NCBI GenBank assembly: GCA_043801445.1
Contig: JAZDMB010000024.1
Coordinates: 1 to 35,136 of the forward strand
Length of the DNA: 35,136 nucleotides
Source: JAZDFP01 sp043801445
GTDB lineage: Bacteria > Planctomycetota > MHYJ01 > JACQXL01
Reading direction: 5' to 3'
This document shows positions 32,238-35,136 of the stretch, piece after piece (position 1 is the stretch's first letter; each line of letters begins with the position of its first letter). Made by a program: the position numbers and the translations under genes. The notes beneath the pieces are model-generated. The model had not been told where the DNA came from. It did no database searches and saw only the letters and a list, made by a program, of their open reading frames with translations.

Positions 32238-32578
32238 TTTTTACCCGTATTCGTCAAACCTCCGCCTGGACAAACGTCCATTCGGACGGGTGCCCTACTG
32301 GTCAGGCGGGTAGGACACGGATTTTCTCAGATACTCACAGATAATTTTTATAAGGAGACCAGGAACCCAAGATTATAATTCCTGTTCTCATGCCTGCCCG
32401 CCTCAGGCGGGAATTCCTTATAGTTTATACCTATTAGCTGGATCCCGTCATCCAGAGGGACACTACGAGCTTCAATGAGGCTCGTCCCGTTAGGGATAAA
32501 TATTAATCTGCGTAGGCGAAACCTCTGTGTTCATCTGTGTCACGTTGGATATAACGAATCCCGATTTAATAATGTCTT
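32238..32578. other. Gene-free repeat region after ssrA
   Basis: No gene is seen. It holds GC-rich palindromes: CCGCCTG/CAGGCGG (32262-32268, 32303-32309) with an inner GTCC/GGAC, and CCCGCCT-c-AGGCGGG (32397-32411). ACGAGC/GCTCGT (about 32465-32486) and a CTGTGTTCATCTGTGTCACG motif (about 32525-32544) follow. Any ssrA terminator among these lacks a clear T-run. Confidence 0.6.
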
Positions 32579-32839
32579 TTATTTAGCGTCCTTAATAGAA
32601 TCCGCATCGGAATTAGTATCGGGTTGCTGTTTTTGAAGTATCTGAAGCGCCATATCTTTATCAGATTCTTGCACCTGTAATTTTACGCTAAAATCTCCGG
32701 TGCCAATAGGCGCAAACCATAAAGGTATATATTCATCTGCAATAAAACACTCTATGCCCTCTTCTTCAAGCCGTATTCTTACAAGATGCGCCTCTATCGG
32801 CGAACCAAACTCTGCTACAGTAATCAGTTTTTCTGACAT
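32579..32839 (-). CDS. DUF2007 family protein
   Basis: The 86-residue protein resembles the DUF2007 family of small putative signal-transducing or metal-binding proteins: LITVAEFGSPIEAHLVRIRLEEEGIECFI, then a variable loop and a second strand-helix (FSVKLQVQESDKDMALQIL), with a polar C-terminal tail. The family fold is ferredoxin-like (GlnB-type); function is unknown. It starts 6 bp after the tsaD stop codon, without its own ribosome binding site, so translation is probably coupled to tsaD. Conserved pairing with tsaD has no obvious functional meaning. Confidence 0.8.
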   Translation of the reverse strand: MSEKLITVAEFGSPIEAHLVRIRLEEEGIECFIADEYIPLWFAPIGTGDFSVKLQVQESDKDMALQILQKQQPDTNSDADSIKDAK

Positions 32840-32845
32840 ATTAAT

Positions 32846-33892
32846 TTATTCAGCCGTAGAGAACGCATCAAGATAAAGATTTCTTTGAACTATTGAGCTC
32901 TTAAGCCTCTTAAGCTTTTTATATTTTTCACACGCCATAGCCGCTACCATAACCGCATTATCGGTACATAATTTTTTAGGCGGCAAATAGAGTTTGATAT
33001 TTTCTTTATTAGCCGCTATCTGGAATTTACTGCGCAGGCGTTCATTACAACTGACTCCCCCACCCAATACAATCGCACGGGTTTTTTTATATCTCGCTGC
33101 TTGTAATGTCTTATGAATAAGCGTATCTACCACTGCCTCCTGAAAAGAGGCACAGATATCAGAGATATTAAGCCCCTTTTTGAGAAGAGTTTTTGCTGAT
33201 GCATTCTGTCCTTTGCAGTAATATAAAACCGATGTCTTCAGACCGCTGAAACTGAAGTCCAATGAATCAGACGATACAAGACCTCGTGGAAAGTTAATAG
33301 TCTCTGAATTACCTTTTTGTGCTATCTTCTCAATAATCGGTCCGCCCGGATAACCGAGCCCGAGTATCTTAGCTACTTTATCAAACGACTCGCCAGCCGC
33401 ATCATCTCTGGTCCTGCCAATAGCACGATAGCTTAATGGTGATTTAACCCAGAAAAGAGTTGTATGACCTCCTGACACCACCAATCCAATATAAGGATAA
33501 GATAAATTTTGCGCCAGATTATTCACATATAAATGGCTCTCAATATGATTGATAGGAATAAGCGGCTTTTTCAGAAGCCAGGCAATTGTCTTAGCAACGG
33601 ATACACCGACTAATAATGCCCCGATAAGTCCGGGCCTATTGGTAACAGCTACCGCATTAATATCTGCCAAATTAAGATGAGCATCTTTCAGCGCTTTTAT
33701 AAGTGTCGGTAAAATGGACTCGATATGAGCGCGGCAGGCAATCTCAGGCACTACTCCGCCATAGACGCTGTGCAAATCAATCTGAGAAAGAACCACATCA
33801 GAAAGTATTTCCCTGCCGTTTCTGACAATACTGACTGCAGTCTCATCGCAGGATGTCTCAATCCCAAGACAAATAAATTTATTTTTATCCAT
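32846..33892 (-). CDS. tsaD: tRNA threonylcarbamoyladenosine transferase TsaD
   Basis: TsaD transfers the threonylcarbamoyl group to A37 of ANN-decoding tRNAs, working with TsaB, TsaC and TsaE in the cytoplasm. The 348 residues show GIETSCDETAVSIV (10-23), VYGGVVPEIACRAH, TNRPGLIGALLVG, the metal ligands His116 and His120 (INHIESHLY), VVSGGHTTL, DDAAGESFDKVAKILGLGYPG, LDFSFSGLKT, and the C-terminal CTDNAVMVA with the last Asp ligand. Length is normal. It lies 46 bp downstream of ctpA; the DUF2007 gene follows. Confidence 0.97.
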   Translation of the reverse strand: MDKNKFICLGIETSCDETAVSIVRNGREILSDVVLSQIDLHSVYGGVVPEIACRAHIESILPTLIKALKDAHLNLADINAVAVTNRPGLIGALLVGVSVAKTIAWLLKKPLIPINHIESHLYVNNLAQNLSYPYIGLVVSGGHTTLFWVKSPLSYRAIGRTRDDAAGESFDKVAKILGLGYPGGPIIEKIAQKGNSETINFPRGLVSSDSLDFSFSGLKTSVLYYCKGQNASAKTLLKKGLNISDICASFQEAVVDTLIHKTLQAARYKKTRAIVLGGGVSCNERLRSKFQIAANKENIKLYLPPKKLCTDNAVMVAAMACEKYKKLKRLKSSIVQRNLYLDAFSTAE

Positions 33893-33938
33893 TAGTTAAT
33901 GCGAAAACGTAAATTAACGCAAATGAGTTTTTCCGTGT

Positions 33939-35136
33939 TCATTTATGTTCATCTGTGGCTAGAAACTTAATCGCCCTTTCAAGTTGAACATCTGCAAATT
34001 TAGAAAGATCTTCATCCAAATCATCGGCCGGCATACTTTGGTTGGATTTCAATCTGTATTTGAGTAATTGCGCCTCTTCTTTCGGAGACATCTCCACAAC
34101 GATATCAGGTTCCAAGCCATAATCTTTTTTATCCTTGTCCCGTTCAAGACAACGGCCGGAGGGCGTATAATATCTTGCGATAGTCAGTTTCAAAGACCCT
34201 TTAATATTTTTAGACTCATCCGTAACAGGAAAGGTAGTTTGAACCGAACCTTTACCGTAACTGCGTGAACCGATAAGTGTCGCCCGGTGATGGTCTTTCA
34301 GCGCGCCTGCCAAAATCTCCGATGCGCTGGCGCTGCTGCCATTGACCAGAACAACCAAAGGAATTGTCGGCATCGTTGTCTCAGAAGATTCGGCCTTGAT
34401 TTCCTCACTAACCGTTCTGCCTTTAAGGGAAAGTATGATACCTGACGAAATAAAACGATTGGTTATTTTGACGGCATCATCCATTATTCCGCCGCCATTA
34501 AATCTCAGGTCAATAATCAACGATTTCATCTCTTCTTTCTTAAGTTGTTCTAATGCGGCATCAAATAAAGATGAAGTGTCCACCTGAAAATTGGTAATCC
34601 TGAGATAACCGATGCCCGATTCTTTATCAATCACCTTAACATCCTTAACGCTTTTAAGTTTAATGATTTCCCTGACAAGGGTAATATCCTCAGGAGAATC
34701 TTCGTTCTTATGCAATATTTTAAGATTTACTGATGTCCCCGGTTTACCTCTTACTCGTTTGGCGCATTCAGAACTGGACATCCCTTCGGCAGAATCACCG
34801 TTTACTTCTAATATCTTGTCGCCGGGCAGGATGCCGGCCCTGAATGCCGGAGTATCTTCTATAGGCGATATTACAGTAATAAAACCATCTTCTATTGATA
34901 TTTCTATGCCGATACCGCCGAATTCACCCTGGGTTGAAACTAAAAATTCCGAATACTCATCTGCATCCATATACTCGCTGTAAGGGTCAAGACTACTGAC
35001 CATCCCTTTCATTGCGCTCTCGAATAATTTGTCTTGATTAGGCTCAACTACAAAATTAGCCCTGACTATCCGATAAACATTTTCTAATTCCCTGGTATTT
35101 TTCCGGATATTATCGGATGCAGTCTTTTTGGGCTGC
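33939..35136 (-). CDS. ctpA: C-terminal processing protease CtpA (5' end outside window)
   Basis: The frame runs from the stop at 33939 without interruption to the right edge, so the gene is partial at its start; the internal ATG at 35012 is not the true start because the upstream residues (ENVYRIVRANFVVEPNQDKL) match the family. Seen domains: the helical N-terminal part ending GMVSSLDPYSEYMDADE, a PDZ domain (GGIGIEISIEDGFITV to KILHKNE), and the S41 protease domain with the catalytic Ser in VNGSSASASEILAGAL and Lys in SRSYGKGSVQ. It cleaves C-termini of periplasmic proteins, including substrates with the LAA-type tag. The last codons (ATDEHK-stop) lie within a common CACAGATGAACA repeat, so the C-terminus may have been replaced by it. 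Confidence 0.95.
   Translation of the reverse strand, partial: QPKKTASDNIRKNTRELENVYRIVRANFVVEPNQDKLFESAMKGMVSSLDPYSEYMDADEYSEFLVSTQGEFGGIGIEISIEDGFITVISPIEDTPAFRAGILPGDKILEVNGDSAEGMSSSECAKRVRGKPGTSVNLKILHKNEDSPEDITLVREIIKLKSVKDVKVIDKESGIGYLRITNFQVDTSSLFDAALEQLKKEEMKSLIIDLRFNGGGIMDDAVKITNRFISSGIILSLKGRTVSEEIKAESSETTMPTIPLVVLVNGSSASASEILAGALKDHHRATLIGSRSYGKGSVQTTFPVTDESKNIKGSLKLTIARYYTPSGRCLERDKDKKDYGLEPDIVVEMSPKEEAQLLKYRLKSNQSMPADDLDEDLSKFADVQLERAIKFLATDEHK

Noticed and set aside
32187..32378. 63-codon plus frame
   Set aside because: It begins inside the tmRNA and continues through GC-rich palindromes.

Overview
The window is bacterial chromosome of fairly low G+C, rich in dispersed repeats. 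The gene set suggests an uncultured diderm bacterium, most likely of the Planctomycetota/PVC group. Supporting points are a large membrane protein with two von Willebrand domains around a glutamine-amidotransferase-like fold, a fused SecD-SecF, a DUF374 acyltransferase, a MurE with the meso-diaminopimelate signature (Asp-Asn-Pro-Arg), and a repeat-filled low-G+C background. The phylum assignment is inference; no rRNA is present.

Layout. 1-1080: a protein built of ten-residue repeats, visibly richer in G+C than its surroundings. 1104-4896: a ZIP metal transporter flanked by a 52-bp direct repeat whose second copy is the promoter and first codons of polA, then polA itself. 5524-11153: a shortened division/cell-wall cluster in the order mraZ, unknown 89-aa gene, rsmH, ftsL-like, ftsI, murE, followed by argS. 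12953-16885 (minus): dprA and the 916-aa VWA protein, whose coding sequence contains several palindromic repeat elements. 16886-19392: accessory stretch with an exact 10 x 44 bp tandem array, an IS630-type helix-turn-helix remnant, and a membrane-anchored seven-repeat propeller protein. 20016-23220: SagB-type nitroreductase, rpmE, tRNA-Leu(UAA) in a dense field of hairpins, a 2-hydroxyacid dehydrogenase and a ComEA-like helix-hairpin-helix protein. 23313-27163 (minus): yajC-secDF-LysM, closed by a good terminator. 27502-31170: M19 dipeptidase, DUF374 acyltransferase, an unknown coiled-coil/zinc-ribbon membrane protein and a small two-helix membrane protein. 31198-32237: tRNA-Leu(CAG), smpB and ssrA (tmRNA). 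32579-35136 (minus): ctpA (cut by the window edge), tsaD and a DUF2007 protein.

Most genes are core functions: peptidoglycan synthesis and division, protein export, ribosome rescue, tRNA charging and modification, DNA replication and uptake. I found no complete mobile element, prophage, CRISPR array or recognisable defence system. The unusual material is mainly non-coding or repeat-derived: hairpins with variable stems but a nearly constant 16-nt loop, palindromes inserted in frame in genes, a 44-bp tandem array, a MITE-like element, a duplicated polA promoter, and several genes whose -10 box lies 8-9 nt from the start codon, suggesting leaderless mRNAs. Protein novelties are the 89-aa gene inside the mraZ-rsmH junction and the coiled-coil/five-CxxC protein.
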